A stretch of 19,896 bases of DNA, taken from assembly GCA_017631775.1 (NCBI GenBank), contig JAGBSQ010000017.1:1-19896 (forward strand), in the 5' to 3' direction. The position numbers and the translations under genes are program-made. Below the pieces are notes generated by a model. It was not told the DNA's origin. It saw nothing but the letters and a program-made list of their open reading frames with translations, and made no database searches. The first letter of the stretch is position 1. Each line of letters opens with the position of its first letter. This stretch comes from Clostridia bacterium (GTDB lineage Bacteria > Bacillota_A > Clostridia > Oscillospirales > CAG-272). Positions 1 through 6,752 of the stretch are shown here, one piece after another.

Positions 1-2
1 GT

Positions 3-305
3 CTTGAGGTCTGCGAAGCAACGCGACTGATTGCCATTATGTATACGATGCTTTATGAAGAAACCAACGATGCGCATCTGAAAGCCCTCATTGAAAAATA
101 CCTGCCCTATTTTGATGCCGTTGAAGAGTTTTGCATCAAAATGAAGGTTCCCCCAACGGTGACAGACAAAGAAATGATCTTGGCGGGCATTCGCCGCGCG
201 CTCGTTTTGCGCGACCGCTATACCATCCTCTTTTATCTGCGCGACGCAGGAAAATTTGAAGAATACGCCCTCCGTGCAACCGACAAGCTGCTCTCGGTGA
301 TTTGA
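3..305 (+). CDS. sn-glycerol-1-phosphate dehydrogenase-like, C-terminal fragment (5' end outside window)
   Basis: The frame is open from the left edge of the window to the TGA at 303-305, so this is the last ~100 residues of a longer protein. The ATG at 39 has no good ribosome binding site and is probably internal. The visible part is helical and soluble. It ends in a segment (REDs around RRALVLRDRYTILFYLRDAG, then FEEYA) that resembles the C-terminal helices of AraM/EgsA-type glycerol-1-phosphate dehydrogenases of the iron-alcohol-dehydrogenase superfamily. Those enzymes reduce dihydroxyacetone phosphate to glycerol-1-phosphate. The NAD and metal-binding parts lie outside the window, so the call rests only on the C-terminal pattern. 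Another member of the same superfamily is possible. The next gene starts 30 bp downstream with no terminator between, suggesting one transcript. Confidence 0.5.
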   Translation, partial: LEVCEATRLIAIMYTMLYEETNDAHLKALIEKYLPYFDAVEEFCIKMKVPPTVTDKEMILAGIRRALVLRDRYTILFYLRDAGKFEEYALRATDKLLSVI

Positions 306-335
306 TAAATACAACCCAAAGCGAGGTACTTATCT

Positions 336-1856
336 ATGCCAAAATTTCAAATAAACCAAGACTTGACATACGAAGCTTCGGCGCTGGTAAAGAACAACGT
401 TTTTCTTTCCATGCCTCCCGAAGATACCCCTCTGCCCAAATATGAGGAGATCGCTCACCTGCTCCCCTCTCCCGTATGGCGCGGCCGCGATGACGTGCTT
501 GCTTGCTATGACTTTGCTTGGCGCACAGCGTTTGCAAATCTCCGCCCCGCAAACGGAGAGTTCCATTTTGTTTCGAATTTTATCGACACCGCATTTAACG
601 GCTACCTCTTTATGTGGGACTCCTCGTTTATTGTTATGTTTGGCAAATACGGCGCACGTGCATTCAATTTTCAAAAAACGCTTGACAACTTCTACTCGCA
701 CCAACACAAGGACGGCTTTATTTGCCGCGAGCTTTGCGAGTATCGCGCAAGTGAGCATTTCTCGCGCCATGACCCCTCCTCTACCGGCCCCAACGTGCTT
801 GGTTGGTCGGAGTGGGAATACTACTCGCAAACAGGTGACACCGAACGCCTCCAAAAGATCTTTGACCCCCTTCTTGCATACCATTTGTGGCTGAAAGAAT
901 TCCGCACCTGGCGCGACGGCACCTATTGGTCGACGGGTTGGGGTTGCGGCATGGACAATATGCCCCGCTTTGCATCAACTTACAACGTTGCCTTCTCGCA
1001 CGGTCACATGGTTTGGGTAGACGCTTGCATTCAGCAGGTTCTCTCGGCAAAGATCCTCATTAAGATTGCAGAGATCATCGGTCGCGAAAATGACGAAAAC
1101 ATCGCTCTCCTCAAAGAAGAGGTTGCAAGCCTGACTGAGGTTATTAACGAAAAGCTTTGGCACGAGGACGATGCCTTCTATTACGATCTTTGGAAGAACG
1201 GTGAACTCAACAAGGTCAAGTCGGTAGGTGCATATTGGGCGCTGCTTGCAGACATCATTCCCCCCGAAAGACTTGAGCGTTTTGTGGCACATCTCGATAA
1301 CGAAAACGAGTTCAAACGTCCTTGCCGTGTTCCTTCCCTTTCGGCAGACAGTCCCAATTACAGTGAGATCGGCAGATATTGGAAGGGCAGCGTTTGGGCT
1401 CCCACCAACTACATGGTTCTCAAGGGACTTGAAAAGAACGGATATTTCGACCTTGCCTACGATATTGCAAGAAATTGCCTTGAAAACGTAGTCACGGTCT
1501 TCCAAAACGACGGAACCATCTACGAAAACTATATGCCCGAAAGCGCCTCAAAGGGTGCTCCCGCAAAGCCGAATTTTGTGGGATGGTCGGGCCTGTTCCC
1601 CATCAGCATTCTCTTTGAATACGTCTTCGGCATTCACCCGAGCGCAAGAGAAGAAAAAATTGTTTGGGACGTTCGCCTCACCGAAGAACACGGCGTTAAA
1701 AATTACCCCTTGGGCGAGCTTTCGGTAGATTTGCTCTGCAAAGAAAGAACCTCCGCTGACGAAGAACCCATCATCACCGCAATTTGCGAAAAACCGATTG
1801 AGATTGAGGTTCGCTTTGGAGACAAATCCAAGATTGTTACCGCAACCCAAAAATAA
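336..1856 (+). CDS. GH63/MGH1-like glycoside hydrolase
   Basis: A 506-residue soluble protein without signal peptide, so cytoplasmic. The start ATG follows GAGGT at 323-327. The pattern is that of the (alpha/alpha)6-barrel hydrolases related to GH63 and mannosylglycerate/glucosylglycerate hydrolases (MGH1-like). It has FMWDSSF near residues 92-98, GWGCGMDNMPR near 201-211, YWKGSVWAPTNY near 348-359 and GTIYENYMPES near 393-403, then a tryptophan-rich FVGWSGLFP near 414-422. By analogy with the family, Asp207 (GMDN) is the likely general acid and Glu397 (YENY) the likely general base of an inverting alpha-glycosidase. Substrate cannot be decided from sequence; alpha-glucosides or alpha-mannosides, including glycosylglycerate-type compatible solutes, are candidates. 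It is followed by a strong terminator and is probably co-transcribed with the upstream dehydrogenase fragment. Confidence 0.75.
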   Translation: MPKFQINQDLTYEASALVKNNVFLSMPPEDTPLPKYEEIAHLLPSPVWRGRDDVLACYDFAWRTAFANLRPANGEFHFVSNFIDTAFNGYLFMWDSSFIVMFGKYGARAFNFQKTLDNFYSHQHKDGFICRELCEYRASEHFSRHDPSSTGPNVLGWSEWEYYSQTGDTERLQKIFDPLLAYHLWLKEFRTWRDGTYWSTGWGCGMDNMPRFASTYNVAFSHGHMVWVDACIQQVLSAKILIKIAEIIGRENDENIALLKEEVASLTEVINEKLWHEDDAFYYDLWKNGELNKVKSVGAYWALLADIIPPERLERFVAHLDNENEFKRPCRVPSLSADSPNYSEIGRYWKGSVWAPTNYMVLKGLEKNGYFDLAYDIARNCLENVVTVFQNDGTIYENYMPESASKGAPAKPNFVGWSGLFPISILFEYVFGIHPSAREEKIVWDVRLTEEHGVKNYPLGELSVDLLCKERTSADEEPIITAICEKPIEIEVRFGDKSKIVTATQK

Positions 1857-1862
1857 CATACC

Positions 1863-1897
1863 AAAGGCATCCACACGGGTGCCTTTTTTCTTTTTTT
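1863..1897 (+). terminator. intrinsic terminator of the GH63-like gene
   Basis: A 10-bp stem (1863-1872 with 1877-1886, one G-T pair) with loop ACAC is followed by a run of T interrupted by a single C. It starts 7 bp after the TAA of the GH63-like gene. The same AAAGGCAYCC/GGGTGCCTTT stem is used at 3326-3350. Confidence 0.85.
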
Positions 1898-1925
1898 GCA
1901 TATGATGAAAAAAGAGTAAAAAATG

Positions 1926-1944
1926 TTGTCAACATAGTTGACAA
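1926..1944. promoter_or_regulatory. operator-like palindrome overlapping the -35 box
   Basis: A perfect 8-bp inverted repeat, TTGTCAAC then ATA then GTTGACAA. Its right arm contains the TTGACA -35 hexamer of the following permease promoter. A dimeric repressor bound here would block RNA polymerase. The regulator is not identifiable from the window. Confidence 0.5.
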
Positions 1945-1966
1945 ATCCACCGCGTTGTGATACAAT
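1938..1966 (+). promoter_or_regulatory. SigA-type promoter of the ArsB-like permease gene
   Basis: TTGACA at 1938-1943, a 17-bp spacer and TACAAT at 1961-1966 preceded by TGTGA (extended -10 type). Predicted start of transcription is near 1973, about 55 nt before the ATG at 2028. Confidence 0.8.
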
Positions 1967-1971
1967 TTTTG

Positions 1972-2008
1972 GGTGCGCGCGAAGATTGCTTCGGTCGCAC
2001 CATTTTTT
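1972..2008 (+). promoter_or_regulatory. leader stem-loop with T run before the permease start codon
   Basis: GGTGCG (1972-1977) pairs with CGCACC (1996-2001), and CGAAG with CTTCG inside it, leaving a 2x2 internal loop and an ATTG apical loop. A run of six T follows at 2003-2008. It sits at the predicted 5' end of the mRNA and 20 nt before the start codon. It has the form of a terminator, but could equally protect the 5' end or act as an attenuator. No alternative antiterminator partner was found by eye. Confidence 0.45.
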
Positions 2009-2027
2009 CGGCTTTGTGAGGCGTATT

Positions 2028-3320
2028 ATGCTGCTTTCTATTATTATCAGCGGAGTTACCTGCCTTGCCATGATCTTGGCGGTGCTCTTTTATCCCAAAA
2101 TCAAAATCGGCCGCTTGTCGCTCGGCTCTTATTGGGTGGTCACACTTGTGGGTGCCCTTATCTTGCTGATCACAAAAAACGTCGATTTGCACGGCGTGGT
2201 GGATGCACTCCTTGCAGATACCGCCATCAACCCCATCAAAATTCTCGTCCTCTTTATTTCAATGACCCTGCTCTCCATTTATTTGGATGAGCTCGGCTTC
2301 TTTCGCTATTTGGCAAGCGTGACCCTGCACCGCGCAGGAAGCAGCCAAACACGCTTGTTCTTTATTCTCTACGTCACCGTTTCGGTGCTGACGGTGTTCA
2401 CCTCGAATGATATTATTATTCTTTCTTTTACACCGTTTATTTGTTATTTTGCAAAAAATGCGCGCATCAGCCCCATGCCCTACCTTGCCGCAGAGTTTGT
2501 TGCCGCCAACACTTGGAGCATGGCGCTCATCATCGGCAACCCCACCAACATCTATTTGGTAACGGCTGCAGGCGGCAACTTTATCTCCTACCTTGCCACC
2601 ATGATCTTCCCCACCCTAATTTCGGGAACGGTCGCGTTCTTCTGCCTGCACCTCGCTTTTCACAAAAAGCTTTCGCAACCGATTGAGGCACAACCCGAGG
2701 ACGTAAAGATCGATGACCACGTCTCCCTGCTTATCGGCATTATTCATTTGGCGGTTTGCACCGTACTTTTGGCGGTTGGCTCTTACATTGGACTTGAAAT
2801 GTGGCTGGTTGCTCTGTTTTCCGCTTTGAGCCTTTTGGCCTTTACCCTTGTGATCGCACTCGTGCGCCGGGAAGCCCCCGTTCACACCGCGGCAAGCTTG
2901 AAAAGAGCACCGTGGGAGCTGATACCCTTTATTCTTTCAATGTTTGTTGTGGTCGAGGCTCTGCGCACAAACGGCGTGACCGATCAGTTATATCAACTGT
3001 TGGGCACCGCATCCCCCATTTGGAGCTATGGTGTAACCTCTTTTCTTTCGGCAAACCTGATCAACAACATTCCCATGAGCGTGCTGTATTCCTCTATTCT
3101 TTCGGGCGGTGCTACGTACGCTACGGTTTATGCCACGGTTGTCGGCTCAAATCTTGGCGCCTGCCTCTCCCCCATCGGCGCCCTTGCAGGCATTATGTGG
3201 AGCTCTATTCTCAAAAAGCACGACCTCAAATTCGGCTATCTCGACTTTCTCAAAATCGGCATCACCATTGCAGTTCCCGCACTCATCGCAGCACTTGCTG
3301 TGTTGGATTTGATGTTTTGA
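2028..3320 (+). CDS. ArsB/citrate-type permease (ion transporter superfamily)
   Basis: A 430-residue integral membrane protein with about ten to twelve hydrophobic helices. The start at 2028 is chosen because GTGAGG lies 6 bp before it and translation then begins directly with a membrane helix (MLLSIIISGVTCL). An upstream TTG in frame at 1938 lies inside the promoter and is rejected. Two half-site motifs typical of ArsB/NhaD/citrate transporters are present. The first half has SNDIIILSFTPF, then NPTNIYLVTAAGG. The second half has LINNIPMSVLY, then GSNLGACLSPIGALAGIMW. Such proteins move anions (arsenite, dicarboxylates, citrate) or exchange Na+/H+. No arsenite-specific partner (arsA, arsD, arsR) is present, so arsenite export is not supported. 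It is a single-gene unit with its own promoter, palindromic operator and terminator. Confidence 0.8.
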   Translation: MLLSIIISGVTCLAMILAVLFYPKIKIGRLSLGSYWVVTLVGALILLITKNVDLHGVVDALLADTAINPIKILVLFISMTLLSIYLDELGFFRYLASVTLHRAGSSQTRLFFILYVTVSVLTVFTSNDIIILSFTPFICYFAKNARISPMPYLAAEFVAANTWSMALIIGNPTNIYLVTAAGGNFISYLATMIFPTLISGTVAFFCLHLAFHKKLSQPIEAQPEDVKIDDHVSLLIGIIHLAVCTVLLAVGSYIGLEMWLVALFSALSLLAFTLVIALVRREAPVHTAASLKRAPWELIPFILSMFVVVEALRTNGVTDQLYQLLGTASPIWSYGVTSFLSANLINNIPMSVLYSSILSGGATYATVYATVVGSNLGACLSPIGALAGIMWSSILKKHDLKFGYLDFLKIGITIAVPALIAALAVLDLMF

Positions 3321-3325
3321 ATGAC

Positions 3326-3350
3326 AAAAGGCACCCGTGGGTGCCTTTTT
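3326..3350 (+). terminator. intrinsic terminator of the permease gene
   Basis: AAAAGGCACC pairs with GGTGCCTTTTT across a CGTG loop, beginning 5 bp after the TGA. Five T follow directly. The mirrored A run means it could also stop transcription from the other side. Confidence 0.85.
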
Positions 3351-3358
3351 CTGTTCTA

Positions 3359-3387
3359 TTGACAACGCATCCGCTTTATGGTATACT
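3359..3387 (+). promoter_or_regulatory. SigA-type promoter of the small membrane protein gene
   Basis: TTGACA at 3359-3364, a 17-bp spacer and TATACT at 3382-3387. It lies directly behind the preceding terminator, so the small gene is its own transcript with a ~20-nt leader. Confidence 0.8.
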
Positions 3388-3413
3388 GTAATTGAAAGAG
3401 AGGTGCTCAAAAT

Positions 3414-3752
3414 ATGAAAAAAACAATTTGTATCATCAGCAACATTGTATTGTCCTATTTTTATATTTCAACCTCTTGGATGGTCTCAGCCGCCGCACTG
3501 TTCTACTTTGTTGCCGTTGGTTGGGAGATGACATCTTTTATTCATATCTGTTGGATGTTGGGTTGCGGCATCATTGCGCTCACCCCTATTTATTGTATCT
3601 TGGGGATCGTTTTTTCGATTTTGAGTTGGAGAAAAGAGCACTATCTTGGCGCGTTCTTGGTGCAATTTTTGCCGTTTGGAACACTTACACTTTCTGCGCT
3701 TTTCTTTGTCGCACCTATTTATCTTGCGAATTTTTTTGAATTTATGAATTGA
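3414..3752 (+). CDS. small integral membrane protein, function unknown
   Basis: A 112-residue protein, not recognised. The ATG at 3414 follows AGAGAGG at 3397-3403. Three hydrophobic helices can be seen: about residues 5-35, 45-70 and 80-105. Between the second and third lies a short basic loop, SWRKEHYLG, probably cytoplasmic by the positive-inside rule. There are no enzymatic motifs and few charged residues. A strong promoter, a clear ribosome binding site and a terminator on both sides support a real gene. Nothing in the neighbourhood suggests a partner; it is flanked by the ArsB-like permease and a repeat-rich gap before pfkA. Confidence 0.7.
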   Translation: MKKTICIISNIVLSYFYISTSWMVSAAALFYFVAVGWEMTSFIHICWMLGCGIIALTPIYCILGIVFSILSWRKEHYLGAFLVQFLPFGTLTLSALFFVAPIYLANFFEFMN

Positions 3753-3760
3753 AACAAAAA

Positions 3761-3796
3761 AAAAGCGAACGAGAGTTTCTCGTTCGCTTTTCTTTT
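3761..3796. terminator. strong bidirectional terminator
   Basis: A 14-bp perfect stem (3761-3774 with 3778-3791) has a 3-nt loop, with A run on the left and T run on the right. It lies 9 bp after the small membrane protein gene. In the other direction it can act as a back-up stop for pfkA read-through. Confidence 0.85.
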
Positions 3797-4059
3797 GGGC
3801 AAAAATAAATGTTTCTATGCGATTCTTTCCGCTCTCGAGCGAGAAAGAATTGATGTAGAAGACGTGATCGACCGCTCGTCGCCGTACAAAGGTACGGCAG
3901 AGAGGTTGAGCGCGGCTAAAAAGCCACACATAAAAATGGAGAAACCCACCAAAATCCTTTGGTGGGTTTCATCATTATATAAGTTGCGAAAAATTCAATT
4001 TGAATTCGAACGCCTTTGGGGTGTGGCTTTTGTTCTACGCGATTCTTTCCGCTCGAGGA
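3797..4059. repeat. composite non-coding repeat element between the small membrane gene and pfkA
   Basis: Several nested repeats fill this 260-bp gap. A ~20-nt direct repeat, CTAYGCGATTCTTTCCGCTC, lies at 3815-3834 and 4035-4054 (one difference). The first copy is also the left arm of an imperfect hairpin (3812-3860). Between the copies are a CCGTAC/GTACGG hairpin near 3883-3898 and an 11-bp inverted repeat (3919-3929 with 4021-4031). That inverted repeat encloses a 13-bp perfect hairpin (3941-3970) and a 7-1-7 palindrome AATTCAA/TTGAATT near 3993-4007. An open frame crosses the region on the plus strand but has no ribosome binding site and runs into pfkA antisense, so I read the region as non-coding. 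Confidence 0.6.
3941..3970 (-). terminator. probable pfkA terminator hairpin
   Basis: A 13-bp perfect stem, GAAACCCACCAAA with TTTGGTGGGTTTC, has loop ATCC. It lies ~90 bp beyond the pfkA stop on the minus strand. The T tract after it (minus strand) is broken (TCTCCATTTTTA), so it is not a textbook terminator. It may also simply be part of the composite repeat. Confidence 0.45.
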
Positions 4060-5136
4060 TTACCAATATCCGATACTGTTGGCAACCTTATAGAGATTTG
4101 CAATCTCCTCGTGACGTTTTTCAACAAGCTGCTTCATGCCTTCAAGTTGCTCCTCGGTGAATCCATCGAGGTCGCCATCCTTGAGCTTGTTTTTGTACAT
4201 ACGGTCTGCAATGTGAGCAAAGTGAATGTCAACGGGACGAATAAAGCCGTTGAGCTCGCACATAACAACGTTGCTCTTGCCCTCTGCCAAAAGTTCTACC
4301 GCTCTTACCGACATGTTAGCCGCGGTTGCACGGTCGCGCATGGTGGGTCTGCCGCCACGAACAACGTGAGAGAAGCGTGCAAACTTGGTTTCAACACCGG
4401 TTTCTGCTTCAATCTTCTTTGCCAAGGTTTCGGCATAGTGTGTTCCGTCGGGGTTTAACACACCCTCGGAAACAACAACGATCATGCCTCTCTTGCCAAC
4501 CTCGCGTTGCTTTGCGATCTTTTTGATAGCAGCTGCTTCATCGAAGGGAACCTCGGGAATGGCTACTGCAACTGCCGCACTTGCGATTGCCGCATAAAGT
4601 GCGATCTGTCCGCAATCGCGGCCCATAACCTCAACAACGTTAAGGCGTGCATGAGATTCGCAGGTATCCTTGAGGTTGTCGATCATGCGAAGGGTGGTGT
4701 TTGTGGAAGTATCAAGACCGATGGTATAGTCGGTTGCGGTAATATCATTGTCGATGGTGCCGGGAATGCCAATGGAGGGAATGCCAAGCTTGGTCATTTC
4801 GGTAGCGCCTTGGAAGGTTCCGTCGCCGCCGATGCAAATGAGAGCCTCAATGCCCTCTCTCTTGCACATTTCAACTGCTTGAAGTCTTACCTCGAGGTTT
4901 TTGAACTCGGGGAAACGGCTGGAGTACAAACGGGTGCCGCCAACTGTCATAGCGCCGTTAACCATTTGACGTGTCATGGGAACGATATCGCCGGTGATAA
5001 GGCCTGCATAACCTTCCATAATACCAACGACCTCAATGCCCATTTCAGCCGCACGGTTTACAACCGCTTTTACACACGCGTTCATGCCGGGAGCATCGCC
5101 GCCCGAGGTGAGAACGCCAATCTTTTTAAATGCCAT
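4060..5136 (-). CDS. pfkA: ATP-dependent 6-phosphofructokinase
   Basis: A 358-residue cytoplasmic glycolytic enzyme that phosphorylates fructose-6-phosphate to fructose-1,6-bisphosphate. It shows the N-terminal nucleotide-binding start GVLTSGGDAPGMN (residues 7-19), IGGDGTFQGA (102-111), the catalytic PGTIDNDI (125-132, Asp129 being the expected base), MGRDCGQIAL (171-180) and VVRGGRPTMRDR in the C-terminal half. Gly at GGDG and Gly126 before TIDND are the residues of ATP-dependent enzymes; PPi-dependent relatives have Asp and Lys there. It is about 40 residues longer than the E. coli type, mostly at the C-terminus. It is a single gene, with promoter, leader hairpin and AGAAAGGATA ribosome binding site upstream. 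Confidence 0.95.
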   Translation of the reverse strand: MAFKKIGVLTSGGDAPGMNACVKAVVNRAAEMGIEVVGIMEGYAGLITGDIVPMTRQMVNGAMTVGGTRLYSSRFPEFKNLEVRLQAVEMCKREGIEALICIGGDGTFQGATEMTKLGIPSIGIPGTIDNDITATDYTIGLDTSTNTTLRMIDNLKDTCESHARLNVVEVMGRDCGQIALYAAIASAAVAVAIPEVPFDEAAAIKKIAKQREVGKRGMIVVVSEGVLNPDGTHYAETLAKKIEAETGVETKFARFSHVVRGGRPTMRDRATAANMSVRAVELLAEGKSNVVMCELNGFIRPVDIHFAHIADRMYKNKLKDGDLDGFTEEQLEGMKQLVEKRHEEIANLYKVANSIGYW

Positions 5137-5140
5137 AGGG

Positions 5141-5165
5141 TATCCTTTCTCCCCAATTCTCGGGG
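5141..5165 (-). promoter_or_regulatory. pfkA leader hairpin and ribosome binding site
   Basis: On the minus strand CCCC, a 7-nt loop and GGGG form a short hairpin immediately before AGAAAGGATA, which starts 4-5 nt from the start codon. The same hairpin-plus-GGGGAGAAAGGATA block stands before lacZ (11781-11805). Confidence 0.5.
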
Positions 5166-5195
5166 AACAAAAAGTAAAAAATCACAATTATCTAT

Positions 5196-5224
5196 ATTGT
5201 AATATATTATTCGGGAAAAATCAA
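5196..5224 (-). promoter_or_regulatory. SigA-type promoter of pfkA
   Basis: On the minus strand TTGATT (complement of 5219-5224), a 17-bp spacer and TACAAT (complement of 5196-5201). It gives a leader of about 55 nt. Confidence 0.7.
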
Positions 5225-5307
5225 GATGTTATGCGAAATTTTTGGAATTATTTGTTATTTTTTTGTCGCTTTTTGGCGCGGTTTTCGCCACCGTTTTGCA
5301 AAATCGC

Positions 5308-5336
5308 TTGACATAAGAAGCAAACTGCGGTATAAT
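5308..5336 (+). promoter_or_regulatory. consensus SigA promoter of the rodA-like gene
   Basis: TTGACA at 5308-5313 and TATAAT at 5331-5336 with a 17-bp spacer: full consensus. It is divergent from the pfkA promoter, with about 85 bp between the two -35 boxes. Confidence 0.9.
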
Positions 5337-5376
5337 GAAAATAGAAAATTATACGCCCACGCGGAAAGGAGAAGCC

Positions 5377-6558
5377 ATGAAGGTAAATTGGAGCAAAATA
5401 AGAGCCGTTATCAAAGAAGCGGTGTTGAATATTGACCCCATTTTGTTTGCGTGTGCTACGCTTCTCTCTGTTATCAGCATCATTACCGTTTGGGGCGCTG
5501 TGGATAACTTTGGTATGTCGAAATTGCGCATGCAGGTGTTCATCTTTTTCCTCGGTGTTTTTGTAACCGTGTTTGTGGCTTTCTTTGATTTTAGAACGAT
5601 CGTTGACAAGCTTTGGCTCTATATGCTCATTGGTTCGGTGGTGCTGCTTATTCTCACGCTCGCACTCGGTAGCTCGGGCGAAAACATGGAGACCTCGAAC
5701 AAAAGCTGGCTCAAAATTCCCGGCACGGGACTGATGATACAACCCTCGGAGTTTATCAAATTCACATTCATTTGTACATTCTCGCGGCATTTGTTTCAGG
5801 TGCGCAAGGAAATCAACCACCCCAAAAACGTGATTTTGCTTGCCGCTCATGCCCTGCTTGTTGTTGGCCCCATTCTCGCCTCGGGCGACTTGGGCGTTGC
5901 TCTTGTTTACCTTGCTATGATCGCCCTGATGCTCTTTTGCGCAGGATTGCACCCCCTCTATTTTGCCGGAGTTGCCCTCGTTGCGGTGCTGCTTTCCCCC
6001 TTCCTTTGGGATATGCTTGCCACCTATCAGCAACAGCGCATCATCGTTGGCTTTAATCCCGAAGCTTACCCCGACTCCAAATACAGCTGGCAACCGCTCC
6101 TGAGTAAAGAGGCCATCGCCGCCGGCGGATTGATCGGCAAGGGCGTGCTCGGCGGTGAACACTACGAAATTCTCGCAGCCTCCCATACCGACTTTATTTT
6201 TGCCACCATTTGCGAAAAATTCGGTTTTCTTGGCGGATTTTTGGTTGTTGCCGTGTTTATTGTTATGATCGTTCGCATCTTTATGCTCGCGCGCTTTGCA
6301 AGCCACTCCGATTACGGCGGACTTATTTGCGTTGGCATCGGCAGCGTCCTCGCCGTGCAGATCCTCTTAAACCTTGGAATGTGCCTGGGCCTGCTCCCCG
6401 TTATCGGCATCACCCTCCCCTTCCTCTCCTGCGGTGGCTCCTCTATGCTCGCCGTCTTTATGATGATGGGTCTCTTGCATAACGTCTATTCCCACTCCCA
6501 CGCCGTGCGCGTAGCGCATAAGAGTGATACCTTCGATATCGACAGTTCTTTATTATAG
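5377..6558 (+). CDS. rodA: SEDS-family peptidoglycan glycosyltransferase, RodA type
   Basis: A 393-residue polytopic membrane protein with about ten helices. The start at 5377 is chosen for the GGAAAGGAG at 5362-5370; an in-frame ATG at 5335 overlaps the -10 box. RodA/FtsW proteins polymerise lipid II together with a class B penicillin-binding protein. Family signs are MIQPSEFIKF (120-129), an extracellular loop ending in SHTDFIFATICEKFGFLGG (269-287, Asp272 being the expected catalytic Asp), and NLGMCLGLLPVIGITLPFLS followed by CGGSS. The NxGM-GLLPVxGI pattern fits RodA better than FtsW. Two oddities: the usual Leu-Pro-Glu before HTDFIF is Leu-Ala-Ala-Ser, and the usual Tyr of SYGGSS is Cys. 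No PBP or mre genes are adjacent. Confidence 0.85.
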   Translation: MKVNWSKIRAVIKEAVLNIDPILFACATLLSVISIITVWGAVDNFGMSKLRMQVFIFFLGVFVTVFVAFFDFRTIVDKLWLYMLIGSVVLLILTLALGSSGENMETSNKSWLKIPGTGLMIQPSEFIKFTFICTFSRHLFQVRKEINHPKNVILLAAHALLVVGPILASGDLGVALVYLAMIALMLFCAGLHPLYFAGVALVAVLLSPFLWDMLATYQQQRIIVGFNPEAYPDSKYSWQPLLSKEAIAAGGLIGKGVLGGEHYEILAASHTDFIFATICEKFGFLGGFLVVAVFIVMIVRIFMLARFASHSDYGGLICVGIGSVLAVQILLNLGMCLGLLPVIGITLPFLSCGGSSMLAVFMMMGLLHNVYSHSHAVRVAHKSDTFDIDSSLL

Positions 6559-6564
6559 AGTTTT

Positions 6565-6635
6565 AGAATGAATACGGGGAAACCTTTTTTTGCAAAAAGA
6601 GGTTTCCCCGTACCCCTTCCAAAAAAACTCTCTAA
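6565..6635 (+). repeat. palindromic repeat family A, copy 1
   Basis: A near-perfect inverted repeat spans 6573-6612 (arms TACGGGGAAACC and GGTTTCCCCGTA around a T/A-rich centre, one mismatch). The family flank CCCCTTCCAAAAAAACTCTC follows. It starts 14 bp after the rodA-like stop codon and may serve as its transcript end; no separate terminator was seen. Left flank AGAATGAAT resembles that of copy 4. Confidence 0.75.
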
Positions 6636-6682
6636 CAAAAAAGTCTACCCCCCTCCCCAAAACACGGATAGACAGTCCCCTC

Positions 6683-6711
6683 TTGCAATTCTTTTGGTTT
6701 TATGGTATAAT
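6683..6711 (+). promoter_or_regulatory. SigA-type promoter of the GH13 gene
   Basis: TTGCAA at 6683-6688, a 17-bp spacer and TATAAT at 6706-6711. It gives a ~35-nt leader before the ATG at 6753. Confidence 0.75.
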
Positions 6712-6752
6712 AAAAGAAACAACAAACACCTTTGCGCTACAAGGAGAAATTT

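Noticed and set aside
2028..3320. Naming the permease arsB and the locus an arsenic resistance operon
   Set aside because: The fold is shared by dicarboxylate and Na+/H+ transporters; no arsR, arsA, arsC or arsD is adjacent.
3795..4160. 121-codon open frame crossing the composite repeat
   Set aside because: It starts at a terminator, has no ribosome binding site, reads through inverted repeats and ends antisense inside pfkA. Treated as non-coding repeat.
4507..5202. 231-codon open frame on the plus strand
   Set aside because: It is antisense to pfkA and crosses the pfkA leader and -10 region. No motifs.
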